The position numbers and the translations under genes are program-made. Under the pieces are notes generated by a model. It made no database searches and had not been told where the DNA came from. It saw only the letters and a program-made list of their open reading frames with translations. A stretch of 64,000 nucleotides of DNA from Gracilibacillus halotolerans (GTDB taxonomy: Bacteria > Bacillota > Bacilli > Bacillales > Amphibacillaceae). Positions 25,702 to 34,416 of this stretch are shown one piece after another. The stretch lies in the NCBI RefSeq assembly GCF_014206945.1, contig NZ_JACHON010000001.1, forward strand, positions 493,529-557,528. Direction: 5' to 3'. Within the stretch, counting starts at the first letter, position 1; each line of letters begins with the position of its first letter.

Positions 25702-26520
25702 TTATTTTATCAACGTGTCATGTGCTTCGTCCACTACAGTTTTTATAAGTTGCTGATAGGATATGTCTACAGTCTTTTCGTCTGATTTTTTTAACCAAGC
25801 TAAAAATTCTATATTACCATCTCCACCTGTAATTGGAGAATATGTCAAACCAGCAATTTGAAACCCGACAGATTCGGCGAACGATAATATCTCTTTAATA
25901 ACTTCTTCATGAACATTACGATCCCGAACAATGCCTTTTTTACCTACTTGATCCTTCCCTGCTTCAAATTGAGGTTTAATAAGAATCAAAGCATCACTAT
26001 TATTAGTAAGAAGCTCATATAGTGGGGGCAGAATTAATTTTAGCGAGATAAAAGATACATCTACACCGGCAAAACTAGGCAATTCATATTCTAACTTGTC
26101 TGGAGTCATGTAACGAAAATTGGTTCGTTCCATGACAACCACTCTACTATCATTTCTTAACTTCCAAGCTAATTGATTATATCCTACATCAATTGCGTAA
26201 CTTCTTTCGACCCCATTTTGAAGGGCGCAATCCGTAAAACCACCTGTCGACGCTCCTACATCTACCATTGTTCGATTGGAAATATCGAGATTAAAATAGT
26301 CTAATGCTTTTTCAAGCTTTAAACCACCTCTCCCGACATATGGTAAAGGATTTCCTTTTACTTCTAATGGGATCTCTTCATCTACTTTCGTTCCGGGTTT
26401 ATCTATTCGCTGACCATTCGAAAAGACATGTCCTGCCATAATAGTCGTTTTGGCTTTTTCTCTGGACTCCAACAGTCCTCGATTTACTAGTAGTTGATCT
26501 ACCCTGATTTTCTTTCCCAT
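25702..26520 (-). CDS. yqxC: TlyA-family rRNA methyltransferase (YqxC)
   Basis: A 272-residue protein with an N-terminal S4 RNA-binding domain (RVDQLLVNRGLLESREKA) and an FtsJ-type S-adenosylmethionine domain with VDVGASTGGFTDC (near 87-99). Relatives 2'-O-methylate ribosomal RNA; some also act as hemolysins. The catalytic target of this copy is not known. It starts 4 bases after the dxs stop codon, within the same operon. Confidence 0.9.
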   Translation of the reverse strand: MGKKIRVDQLLVNRGLLESREKAKTTIMAGHVFSNGQRIDKPGTKVDEEIPLEVKGNPLPYVGRGGLKLEKALDYFNLDISNRTMVDVGASTGGFTDCALQNGVERSYAIDVGYNQLAWKLRNDSRVVVMERTNFRYMTPDKLEYELPSFAGVDVSFISLKLILPPLYELLTNNSDALILIKPQFEAGKDQVGKKGIVRDRNVHEEVIKEILSFAESVGFQIAGLTYSPITGGDGNIEFLAWLKKSDEKTVDISYQQLIKTVVDEAHDTLIK

Positions 26521-26524
26521 TTAC

Positions 26525-28429
26525 TCATGCCCTTTTTCTATTGTTTTCAACTTTTCCTTGAGTAAGGAGCTGATTAATTTCGATAGCTATTTGTTCTTTA
26601 GTTAAATTAATTTCTTCTAGTAGTTCATTCACACTACCATGCTCAACGAATCGGTCTGGTATCCCCATACGTTTTACTCTTGGCATATAATGGTTTTCCT
26701 CTGCAAACTCGAGGATTGCACTCCCAAATCCCCCAGCTAAGGCAGCTTCTTCTACTGTAAGAATCGGGATGTTACGTTGCATACATGTATGTAAATAGTC
26801 TTCATCTAATGGCTTGATAAAGCGTGCATTTACAACTTCTATATTCTTCCCTTGTTTCTGAAGTTCTTTCGCTGCTTCCATTGCCATCGGAATGGTTGTC
26901 CCAAATGTTAATATAACAGCGTCGGTACCTTGTTTAAGAACGTCCCATTTACCAATTGGAATTGTCTTCAAGTTAGAATCCATTGGAACCCCTAACCCAT
27001 TACCGCGTGGAAAACGGAAAGCAATTGGGCCTTCATTATAGCTCAGTGCAGTATGAACCATGTGTTGCCCTTCATTCTCATCTTTAGGCATCATTAATAC
27101 AATGTTAGGTAAGTGGCGTAGAAAAGCAATATCGAATACTCCGTGGTGTGTTTCACCATCAGCTCCAACTAATCCTGCTCGGTCAATTCCAAATACTACA
27201 TTTAGATTTTGACGACAAATATCATGTACAACTTGGTCATAAGCTCTTTGCAAAAATGTAGAATATATTGCGAGGAAAGGTTTCATGTCTTGTGTAGCTA
27301 GTCCAGCCGCCATAGTTGCAGCATGCTGCTCAGCTATCCCTACATCAAAAAGACGATCAGGGAAACGCTGTTGAAATTTCTCAAGCTTGGAACCCAAGAT
27401 CATTGCTGGAGTTATAACTGCAACTCGTTCATCTTTTTCCGCAATCTTTTCGACTGTATCACTAATAACTTGACTCCATGCAGGTGCACTATCAGCAGGT
27501 TTAATTTTCTCACCTGAATCAATTTTATACGGACCGACTCCATGCCATTTATCCTTCTGATCACTCTCTGCTGGATAGTAACCTTTCCCTTTTTGAGTAA
27601 TAACGTGTAACAATACAGGTCCTTCCGTTTTCGTTGCATATGCTAAATGCTCTTCCAAATCTTTAAAATCATGACCATCAATAGGTCCATAATACGTAAA
27701 ACCAAATTCTTCAAATAGCATACCTGGAACCATAAAATATTTCATACTATCTTTTACGCGTTCAGCTGTGTGTGCTAACTTGCCACCAACTGCTGGGATT
27801 TTCTTTAAAATATATTCTAACTCGTCCTTAACTCTCCGATATTTTCCAGCACTTCTCATTCTACCTAAAGCATTGTGAAGAGCGCCAACGTTCCCAGCAA
27901 TCGACATTTCATTATCATTTAATATGACAGTGAGATTTCTTTTTTCATGTCCAATATGGTTTAGAGCTTCTAAAGCCATTCCACCTGTTAACGCACCATC
28001 CCCAATAACTGGAACAACATGATGTGTCTCCTTTTTCATGTCACGTGCTAATGCCATTCCCATAGCAGCAGATAAAGATGTAGAGCTGTGTCCAGTTTCC
28101 CAAACATCATGCTCACTTTCACTTCTCTTCGGGAATCCACATAAACCTTTATATTGTCTTAGCGTGTCAAATGCCGCTGTTCGACCTGTAAGTATTTTGT
28201 GAATATACGACTGGTGTCCAACATCAAACAAAATCTTGTCTTCTGGACTGTTAAAATGTCGGTGTAAAGCTAAAGTTAATTCGACAACTCCTAAATTTGC
28301 ACCGAGATGTCCTCCAGTCACTGACAGCTTCTCAATAAGAAATCGACGCACCTCTCCTGCAAGCTGTTCTAATTCATAGTTGTTTAAATCTTTTAAAAAG
28401 CCTGGGTTTTCAATCTTGGTAAGGTCCAT
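26525..28429 (-). CDS. dxs: 1-deoxy-D-xylulose-5-phosphate synthase
   Basis: A 634-residue thiamine-diphosphate enzyme that makes the first intermediate of the MEP isoprenoid pathway from pyruvate and glyceraldehyde 3-phosphate. The cofactor motif starts at [17 protein letters not shown] (near 143). The catalytic-domain signature [15 protein letters not shown] lies near 415-429. The ATG at 28429 follows GGGAGGAG; the upstream 8 codons are excluded. The product feeds IspA, encoded upstream beyond the OLE RNA and oapA. Confidence 0.96.
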   Translation of the reverse strand: MDLTKIENPGFLKDLNNYELEQLAGEVRRFLIEKLSVTGGHLGANLGVVELTLALHRHFNSPEDKILFDVGHQSYIHKILTGRTAAFDTLRQYKGLCGFPKRSESEHDVWETGHSSTSLSAAMGMALARDMKKETHHVVPVIGDGALTGGMALEALNHIGHEKRNLTVILNDNEMSIAGNVGALHNALGRMRSAGKYRRVKDELEYILKKIPAVGGKLAHTAERVKDSMKYFMVPGMLFEEFGFTYYGPIDGHDFKDLEEHLAYATKTEGPVLLHVITQKGKGYYPAESDQKDKWHGVGPYKIDSGEKIKPADSAPAWSQVISDTVEKIAEKDERVAVITPAMILGSKLEKFQQRFPDRLFDVGIAEQHAATMAAGLATQDMKPFLAIYSTFLQRAYDQVVHDICRQNLNVVFGIDRAGLVGADGETHHGVFDIAFLRHLPNIVLMMPKDENEGQHMVHTALSYNEGPIAFRFPRGNGLGVPMDSNLKTIPIGKWDVLKQGTDAVILTFGTTIPMAMEAAKELQKQGKNIEVVNARFIKPLDEDYLHTCMQRNIPILTVEEAALAGGFGSAILEFAEENHYMPRVKRMGIPDRFVEHGSVNELLEEINLTKEQIAIEINQLLTQGKVENNRKRA

Positions 28430-28514
28430 GGAGGACTCCTCCCTATAGTTCATAAATATTTTTAGTAAATAAGCATTATTAAGGAAATATTCCCATTTCC
28501 GTTTATTTCAAACA

Positions 28515-29096
28515 TTACTTAGAATTGCTTAACACTTTAATTTTAAGTTTATCTTCAAAAAAAGCAATCCCTTTGCCTGCAAAGTGGATTATTTTGGTAG
28601 AAGAATGAATAGCGAAGTACTTTCCTACCGCTTTTCCTCCTACTGTTAAAGCTGCAACAAAGCTCGTTAATACAACTGATATAACAATAAATACAAGGCT
28701 ACTTTCTGAATATCCAAATCCGTTAGCAATTTGTATAACAACAACAGCTGAAGCAGTACCACTTATTATACCAGATATGTCACCAATGACATCATTACAA
28801 AAGCTTGCAAATCGATCAGCATTTCGTATTATGATTATCGCTTGTTTGGAACCGCTTACCTTTTCTGCTGCCATTGCATGAAATGGAGTTTCATTTGCAG
28901 CAGTTGCTGCTATACCGAGCATATCGAATACTACCCCAACCAAAACAATAACTAAAACAATAACTAAGCCCATTATTGTACTTGCTTTACCTAAAATAGA
29001 GGATGATACTATTGAAAAAATAGCCGCTAACACAAACGTGATAACGGCGATACTTATACTGAATCTTATTGATCTTTTCAACTTTTGCTTTTTCAT
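28515..29096 (-). CDS. oapA: OLE-associated protein A (OapA), membrane protein
   Basis: A 193-residue integral membrane protein with four or so hydrophobic segments (about residues 13-35, 40-66, 110-130, 135-160). Between them lies a conserved polar region AANETPFHAMAAEKVSGSKQ and NADRFASFCNDVIGD, related to DUF21/CNNM-type membrane domains. In Bacillus halodurans the equivalent protein binds OLE RNA and brings it to the membrane. Its gene sits beside the RNA between ispA and dxs, as here. The ATG at 29096 follows GGAGA (9-base spacing); 19 codons upstream overlap the RNA end and lack an SD. Confidence 0.9.
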   Translation of the reverse strand: MKKQKLKRSIRFSISIAVITFVLAAIFSIVSSSILGKASTIMGLVIVLVIVLVGVVFDMLGIAATAANETPFHAMAAEKVSGSKQAIIIIRNADRFASFCNDVIGDISGIISGTASAVVVIQIANGFGYSESSLVFIVISVVLTSFVAALTVGGKAVGKYFAIHSSTKIIHFAGKGIAFFEDKLKIKVLSNSK

Positions 29097-29137
29097 ATGT
29101 ACATTTCTCCAATTAAAGTTCAACCGAACATTCATGT

Positions 29138-29750
29138 AATATGGAATGGTCATTTAAAAGGTAAAAACTATGGCTTAGGTCCAGTAGGTTTTCCCAAATA
29201 GGTACCATGTGTTGCCACGATGGCGGTTCCCCTTTAAACCTATTTTAGCTACGTCACCGTATGCTAGACTGGATTACCACTTAGTCCATACTATAATCCC
29301 TTTTAAATGTCCATTGAGAACAGTCTAGGAGATTTCCTCAACAATCTTTGACCGCTTCCTATCCTCTTTTGCAGTGCGAATTTCATACATAAGATTGTAC
29401 TCCATAGTGGCCACCTATGAGGGTACAATTTAATACCTGTATTCCCCCTCGCACCACGCAAGGCAGGCTACGCTGTGCATAGGAATCCCTAACTCCCATA
29501 AACACAGGTTCATACCCCATTCCGTCTTCCTAACCTGGCTAAGTTAGAAACACAGAGATGGGCCTCCACGGAAGAAGGGTCGTCGCCCACATGCCTTTGT
29601 GGATCGCCCTTCAACCTTAACTCCCAGCATAGACCCAAATCTGGGCGATTCAAGCCTACACAAGGAACTTCATCGATGTGCCCTTTAGCGGATTTTTAGG
29701 CCCGCCTTCAGAAACGGAGGATTGACTAGAATACTGCACCATTCCATATT
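29138..29750 (-). ncRNA. ole: OLE RNA (ornate large extremophilic RNA)
   Basis: A gene-free, G+C-richer block of 613 bases between ispA and oapA, read leftward. Size (about 610 nt), location and partner gene agree with OLE RNA of B. halodurans and relatives. It is one of the largest structured bacterial RNAs, forms a membrane ribonucleoprotein with OapA and is linked to ethanol, cold and magnesium stress. The ends are exactly complementary: 29738-29750 and 29138-29150 form a 13-bp closing stem. Many internal helices are visible, for example near 29568-29612 (GGGCGACGACCC on the RNA strand). I did not compute a covariance-model score. Confidence 0.92.
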
Positions 29751-29761
29751 TTTCACTATAT

Positions 29762-29790
29762 AATATAACATAAATAACAAAATTCTACAA
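29762..29790 (-). promoter_or_regulatory. Candidate sigma-A promoter of OLE RNA
   Basis: Minus strand TTGTAG (29785-29790), 17 bases, TATATT (29762-29767). The predicted start lies near 29755, only a few bases before the 13-bp closing stem of the RNA. It would allow OLE RNA, oapA and dxs to be made independently of xseA-xseB-ispA. Confidence 0.55.
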
Positions 29791-29819
29791 CCAAGTATAG
29801 TTGACTCAAATATTCTAAC

Positions 29820-30704
29820 TTATTTATTTCGTTGAACCAAATAGGTAGTTAATTGAGCTAACATGGAATTCGTTAATTGCAATTCTTCTAGATAACTTAA
29901 TGCAATTTTGTAATGACTATCTCGTTTTTCAATTGCACCGTCCAATCCTAGAAGGCTAGGATATGTTGACTTCTCGTTTCCTTTGTCACTACCCACTTGT
30001 TTCCCCATGATTTGTTGGTCTCCGATTACGTCTAATATATCATCTTGAATTTGAAATATTAAACCAATTTCATTTCCAAATGACTGTATTAAAGACAATT
30101 CTTCCATAGTTACATCTGCCAAGTATGCACCTGCCGTTACAGCATAAGTTAAAAGCTTGCCGGTCTTCAATTGATGGATTTTTTCAAGATTCGCAATATC
30201 AACTGGCTTCGTTTCTGCTATCATATCTAGATGTTGACCAGCAACCATACCTTCTAATCCACTAGCTTTTGAAAGCTGATCTAATAAGAAAACTTTCTGA
30301 TCGGCAGTGTAAATGTCCGAGCTTGAAATCATTTGAAAGCTATTTGTTAACAGACCATCTCCAGCCAGTATTGCAGTGGCCTCTCCAAATTTTATATGAT
30401 TAGTTGGCATTCCTCTTCGATACATATCATTATCCATCGCAGGTAAGTCATCATGAATAAGGGAATATGTGTGAATCATTTCTAAAGCTATCGCAGCAGG
30501 ATATACTTTATTTAACTTTCCTCCAAATGCCTCACAGGCTGCTCCCATTAGTATTGGTCTTAATCTCTTACCACCAGCATTGATCGAATAATAAACGGAT
30601 TCGCGTAGCATGGATGGAATATGTAATTTATCTAATGTAGCATTCATTTCAACCATAAATTTTTCTTTTTCTTGATCAAGCCAATTAGTAAACTCTTTAT
30701 TCAC
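29820..30704 (-). CDS. ispA: Farnesyl diphosphate synthase
   Basis: A 294-residue polyprenyl synthetase that condenses isopentenyl diphosphate units to farnesyl diphosphate. The first Asp-rich motif is DDLPAMDND (near 84-92), the second QDDILDVIGD (near 222-231); GGKRLRPIL marks the substrate site. The GTG start overlaps the xseB stop (TAGTG), with GGAGG seven bases before. It precedes the OLE RNA in the same operon. Confidence 0.94.
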   Translation of the reverse strand: MNKEFTNWLDQEKEKFMVEMNATLDKLHIPSMLRESVYYSINAGGKRLRPILMGAACEAFGGKLNKVYPAAIALEMIHTYSLIHDDLPAMDNDMYRRGMPTNHIKFGEATAILAGDGLLTNSFQMISSSDIYTADQKVFLLDQLSKASGLEGMVAGQHLDMIAETKPVDIANLEKIHQLKTGKLLTYAVTAGAYLADVTMEELSLIQSFGNEIGLIFQIQDDILDVIGDQQIMGKQVGSDKGNEKSTYPSLLGLDGAIEKRDSHYKIALSYLEELQLTNSMLAQLTTYLVQRNK

Positions 30705-30931
30705 TATTCTTCCTCCTGGATTATAAAAGACTCTTTTTCCCCGTTCTCATTCATAATTTCTTTCAATTGTTTATCTGCTTTTGTTAATTTATCATGACAT
30801 AATTTAGATAACTTCGAACCTTCAGCATAATATTCAATTGCTTGTTCTAACGGAACATCCCCAGCTTCTAGTTTATTAACAATGTCTTCTAGTTTTTCCA
30901 ATGCTTCTTCAAAACTAATATCATTCGTCAT
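30704..30931 (-). CDS. xseB: Exodeoxyribonuclease VII small subunit
   Basis: A 75-residue helical protein (FEEALEKLEDIVNKLEAGD, then LEQAIEYYAEGSKL) that coats the long coiled-coil arms of XseA. Length and both helices are typical. It overlaps xseA by 11 bases and ispA by one, so the three are tightly coupled. Confidence 0.94.
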   Translation of the reverse strand: MTNDISFEEALEKLEDIVNKLEAGDVPLEQAIEYYAEGSKLSKLCHDKLTKADKQLKEIMNENGEKESFIIQEEE

Positions 30932-32288
30932 TATTTGTACCTTCCTCTCTAATATTTTCCACCGTACATTCTGCTCTTCCTTTTGATAACTGAATGTAAA
31001 TCGTTTCCCCGGGTTTGACTTGGCTTGTACGACTCACTATTTCGTCATTTTTATTATAAACTACAGAATAACCTCTTGACATAATGTGAATCGGATTGAG
31101 TAGCTCTAATTGTTCCAGAATGTTAGAAAAATTATCTTTTTTGGCTTCCAATTGGCGATTGATTACTCGATTTAGCTGAATCTGTAATTCCTTATTTTTA
31201 TTACCGTGTTGTTCAATATGATAGTGAAGTGGCACAGATTTATATCGCTGATTTAAATGAGAAAAAGCATCATGTTTTCTCTCGATAATGCTAGAGGATA
31301 TACGATCCAATCGCTCCACTGCACGATCCAGTTTTTGTTCTTTTTCAAGTGCATAGCGGTGTGGATATTTAAATACATATGTTTGTTCTAATGATTTTAG
31401 TGTTTCTTTCTTTTGGCGAACTGTAGATGAAAACTGTGCAACTAATCTGGTATTCCACTGTGTAACGCGATCCAATAAATCTTGCTTTGACGGTACTGCC
31501 AATTCTGCTGCTGCAGTAGGAGTGGGAGCACGTAAATCAGCTACTAAGTCACTTATTGTAAAGTCTGTTTCATGCCCGACAGCCGATATGATGGGAATTT
31601 TAGATCGATATATAGCTCTTGCTACTTCTTCCTCATTAAACGACCATAGTTCCTCTAATGATCCTCCTCCTCTACCTAAAATAATCGTATCGACCTCAGT
31701 GTTCTCATTCACGAAATCAATTGCTTTTACGATGGACTGCTTTGCTTGCGCACCTTGAACATAAACCGGTACAACTAGTAAATCAACAAGAGGATATCTT
31801 CTTTCTATGGTTGTGATTATATCTCGAATAGCCGCACCAGTAGGGGAAGTTAGGATAGCGATTCTTTTTGGATACTTTGGTAGTTCTTTTTTAATAGTAC
31901 TATCAAAAAGTCCTTCTTTATTAAGCTTTTCCTTAAGTTGTTCGAATGCTAAGTGTAACGCTCCAATTCCATCTGGTTCCATATCCGTAATGTAAAACTG
32001 GTACTGCCCTTGAGCTTCAAAAACACTAATATATCCTTGTACCAGAACGTTCATCCCATTCTCAACTTCAAATGCTAATTTTTCATTATAACGATTAAAC
32101 ATTACTGCTCGTATACTCGCATTATCATCCTTCAAGGTTAAATACATATGTCCCCGTGAATGGTGTTTAAAATTAGAAATTTCAGCACGAAGCCATACAT
32201 TAGATAAATGCTTGTCGATATCAAATTTCTTTTTTATATATTTTGTAAGAGCTGTAACGGATAAATATTTATCATCCACTTCCAACAC
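30921..32288 (-). CDS. xseA: Exodeoxyribonuclease VII large subunit
   Basis: A 455-residue nuclease subunit that degrades single-stranded DNA in both directions. An N-terminal OB fold (about 1-100) precedes the catalytic domain with ILTSPTGAAIRDI (near 147), GRGGGSLEELWSFNEE (near 205) and GHETDFTISDLVADLRAPTP (near 238). A coiled coil follows at about 270-400. It is the first gene of the xse-ispA-OLE-dxs operon. Confidence 0.95.
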   Translation of the reverse strand: MLEVDDKYLSVTALTKYIKKKFDIDKHLSNVWLRAEISNFKHHSRGHMYLTLKDDNASIRAVMFNRYNEKLAFEVENGMNVLVQGYISVFEAQGQYQFYITDMEPDGIGALHLAFEQLKEKLNKEGLFDSTIKKELPKYPKRIAILTSPTGAAIRDIITTIERRYPLVDLLVVPVYVQGAQAKQSIVKAIDFVNENTEVDTIILGRGGGSLEELWSFNEEEVARAIYRSKIPIISAVGHETDFTISDLVADLRAPTPTAAAELAVPSKQDLLDRVTQWNTRLVAQFSSTVRQKKETLKSLEQTYVFKYPHRYALEKEQKLDRAVERLDRISSSIIERKHDAFSHLNQRYKSVPLHYHIEQHGNKNKELQIQLNRVINRQLEAKKDNFSNILEQLELLNPIHIMSRGYSVVYNKNDEIVSRTSQVKPGETIYIQLSKGRAECTVENIREEGTNNDE

Positions 32289-32356
32289 CTTCTTTTAATT
32301 TCTAGTTTCATCATGACGATGACAATTACTTTATTTAATAAGTTGTCATTAATATG

Positions 32357-32398
32357 AGAAAAACCGCTAAAATTCGTCATGCATTTAGCGGTTTTTTA
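32357..32398 (-). terminator. Terminator of nusB-folD
   Basis: AAAACCGCTAAA pairs with TTTAGCGGTTTT across a 12-base loop, with T runs on the minus strand and A runs before it. It separates folD from xseA, so xseA needs its own promoter in the 68 bases to 32289, where I could not pick one with confidence. Confidence 0.85.
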
Positions 32399-32437
32399 AA
32401 CAGCGAAGATATATACAATTCCTATTTTATACTATGT

Positions 32438-33286
32438 TTAAAGGTTGTTTTTGGCAGACTTAATTGTGTTACCCATAAGCATTGTAATCGTCATCGGTCC
32501 AACACCTTTTGGAACTGGAGTTATATAGCTAGCCTTTTGTTTCGCTGAAGCAAACTCTACATCACCTGTTAAACTACCATCCTCTATTCGATTAACACCT
32601 ACATCTATTACGACAGCGCCAGGTTTAATGTGGGTACCATCAATAAAATGTGGGATTCCAACTGCAACAATTAATATATCAGCCGTCGCAATGAACTGTT
32701 CCATATTCTTAGTACGAGAATGACAATATGTAACCGTGGCATTTTCCTTTAATAGAAGCTGACCAACTGGTTTTCCAACTATGTTACTTCTACCGATTAC
32801 AACTGCATGCTTTCCTTCTATTGGGATATTTTTTGATTTTAACATCTGAATAATCCCATAAGGCGTACAAGGAAAGAAAGTATCTTGCCCCGTCATCATT
32901 CGACCAATATTAACCGGATGGAAGCCATCCACATCTTTGTCGGGTGAGATTGCCTCAATAACAGATTGTTCATTTATATGGTCTGGCAGTGGTAACTGTA
33001 CTAGAATTCCGTGTACATTTGGGTCATTATTTAATTGTGTGATAAGTTTCAATAACTCATTTTGAGATGTTTCAGATGAAAGTTCGATTAGATTGCTTTC
33101 TATACCAATGTAATCGGAAGCTTTTTGTTTACCTCGAACATAAGACCGCGAAGCAGGATCATCACCTACTAATATAACCGTTAAGTTTGGGGTAACTCCT
33201 TGTTTTTTTATTTCAGCAACTTCATTTTTCATTTCATCTTTAAGTTGTTGAGATAATTCACTTCCATAAATAACTTCAGCAGACAT
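32438..33286 (-). CDS. folD: Bifunctional methylenetetrahydrofolate dehydrogenase/cyclohydrolase
   Basis: A 282-residue enzyme interconverting 5,10-methylene-, methenyl- and 10-formyl-tetrahydrofolate with NADP. Signatures are YVRGKQKASDYIGI (Lys near 55), VHGILVQLPLPDH (near 94) and the dinucleotide site VIGRSNIVGKPVGQLL (near 163), with PVPKGVGPMT near the end. It starts 13 bases after nusB and is probably co-transcribed with it. Confidence 0.95.
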   Translation of the reverse strand: MSAEVIYGSELSQQLKDEMKNEVAEIKKQGVTPNLTVILVGDDPASRSYVRGKQKASDYIGIESNLIELSSETSQNELLKLITQLNNDPNVHGILVQLPLPDHINEQSVIEAISPDKDVDGFHPVNIGRMMTGQDTFFPCTPYGIIQMLKSKNIPIEGKHAVVIGRSNIVGKPVGQLLLKENATVTYCHSRTKNMEQFIATADILIVAVGIPHFIDGTHIKPGAVVIDVGVNRIEDGSLTGDVEFASAKQKASYITPVPKGVGPMTITMLMGNTIKSAKNNL

Positions 33287-33298
33287 TTGTTTCTCCTC

Positions 33299-33682
33299 CT
33301 AGTTCTTAAGCATTTTAGATAACACACCATTAATAAATTTACCTGATTTTTCATCCCCAAATTTGTGTGCAATTTCTATCGCTTCATTAATTATCACTGT
33401 TGGTGGTGCATCCTCTAAATAAAAGAGTTCGTATGTAGCAATTCTCAATAACGTTCGTTCCACACCTGCTAATCTTTTTAATGACCATTTTTCAAGATAT
33501 TGCGAAATTCGCTCATCAATTTCATCCTTATTCATCACTACACCATTTAATAGGTCTAATAAAAAAGGATGATGCTCATTTTCTTTTAATATTTCTTGTT
33601 TCGTTAATTCTAAGTTGTATTCCTCTGTATCAATTGAATATAAAATTTGCAAAGCTTTTTCTCTAGCCGTTCTGCGTTTCAT
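33299..33682 (-). CDS. nusB: Transcription antitermination factor NusB
   Basis: A 127-residue all-helical protein that with NusE (S10) binds boxA RNA in rRNA transcripts and promotes antitermination. It begins MKRRTAREKALQILYSID and ends with the conserved EIAHKFGDEKSGKFINGVLS. AAGGAG lies 9-10 bases before the ATG. A long imperfect hairpin lies in the leader. Confidence 0.93.
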   Translation of the reverse strand: MKRRTAREKALQILYSIDTEEYNLELTKQEILKENEHHPFLLDLLNGVVMNKDEIDERISQYLEKWSLKRLAGVERTLLRIATYELFYLEDAPPTVIINEAIEIAHKFGDEKSGKFINGVLSKMLKN

Positions 33683-33726
33683 GCATTTGTTCTCCTTATG
33701 TGAAGATGTTTATTGGTTTAACTGTC

Positions 33727-33824
33727 AAGCACCTAGCTGCCACACCTTACCTCAACGAAATCTTACAATAAAACGAACGATCAATGCCTTTATTAGAAGC
33801 TTTCAATGAGTCACTAAGGTGCTT
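33727..33824 (-). other. Long imperfect hairpin in the nusB leader
   Basis: Arms 33727-33739 and 33812-33824 (AAGCACC/GGTGCTT outer part) enclose further pairing of 33751-33760 with 33801-33810 and 33762-33772 with 33789-33799, around a 16-base loop. Several mismatches on the DNA become G-U pairs when read as minus-strand RNA, giving about 30 pairs on the nusB sense strand. It could be a regulatory RNA leader or a dispersed intergenic repeat. The family is unknown to me. The rest of the 33683-34006 gap holds the asp23 terminator. Confidence 0.5.
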
Positions 33825-33900
33825 ATCGCTTTTCTTATGTAACAAATATAACATACTTAATATGTGAATGGCTATTATCAAGAAATTGGACTTTTGAAAC

Positions 33901-33960
33901 AAAAAACCGAACTAACGATTCAAAGATATAAAACACCTACATCTTTGAGTTTGTTCGGAA
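33901..33960 (-). terminator. Terminator of the accB-accC-asp23 operon
   Basis: On the minus strand CCGAAC pairs with GTTCGG and an inner TCAAAGAT with ATCTTTGA, followed by TTTTTT. It begins 47 bases after the asp23 stop. Confidence 0.85.
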
Positions 33961-34006
33961 TTTTGGTCAATATAAGCTCTATGTTTAGTGATTCATCAAG
34001 CAATCT

Positions 34007-34396
34007 TTATGCTTCAAGCTTTCCGTCTTGTTCTGTATTCACACCAACTACATGCACGTTAATCTCTTTAATATAGATCGCGGTCATATTTTCAATTGCT
34101 TGTCTAACATTTTGCTGGATCTTATGTGCAATCGTAGGGATAGAATGTCCATAATCAAATACAATAAAAACGTCAACTTGTACACCATCATCTGTTAATT
34201 CAACTTTAATTCCTTTACTGTGTGACTTTTTACCAAGCTTTTCAGCCACACCAGCAGCAAAATTACCTCGCATACTGGAAACACCAGCAACTTCCGTAGC
34301 TGCAATCCCAGCAATCACTTCCAGAACTTCCGGCGCAATTTCAACTTTTCCAAGAGGCGTTGTATCTCCAACCTTTAGCAATTCGTTTTCAGCCAT
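34007..34396 (-). CDS. yqhY: Asp23/Gls24 family protein YqhY
   Basis: A 129-residue protein of the alkaline-shock Asp23 family. Conserved segments are LGKVEIAPEVLEVIAGIAA and AGVSSMRG (near 35-42), plus VDVFIVFDYGHSIPTIA. In B. subtilis YqhY acts with the acetyl-CoA carboxylase genes and its loss perturbs fatty acid synthesis. The ATG at 34396 follows AAAGGAGG; seven codons upstream are excluded. It is the last gene of the accB-accC-yqhY unit. Confidence 0.9.
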   Translation of the reverse strand: MAENELLKVGDTTPLGKVEIAPEVLEVIAGIAATEVAGVSSMRGNFAAGVAEKLGKKSHSKGIKVELTDDGVQVDVFIVFDYGHSIPTIAHKIQQNVRQAIENMTAIYIKEINVHVVGVNTEQDGKLEA

Positions 34397-34416
34397 TGTT
34401 TTACCTCCTTTGTTCA

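Noticed and set aside
28430-28442. Perfect palindrome GGAGGA-C-TCCTCC at the dxs start
   Set aside because: It contains the dxs SD; the one-base loop cannot form a hairpin, so it is probably chance from a strong SD.
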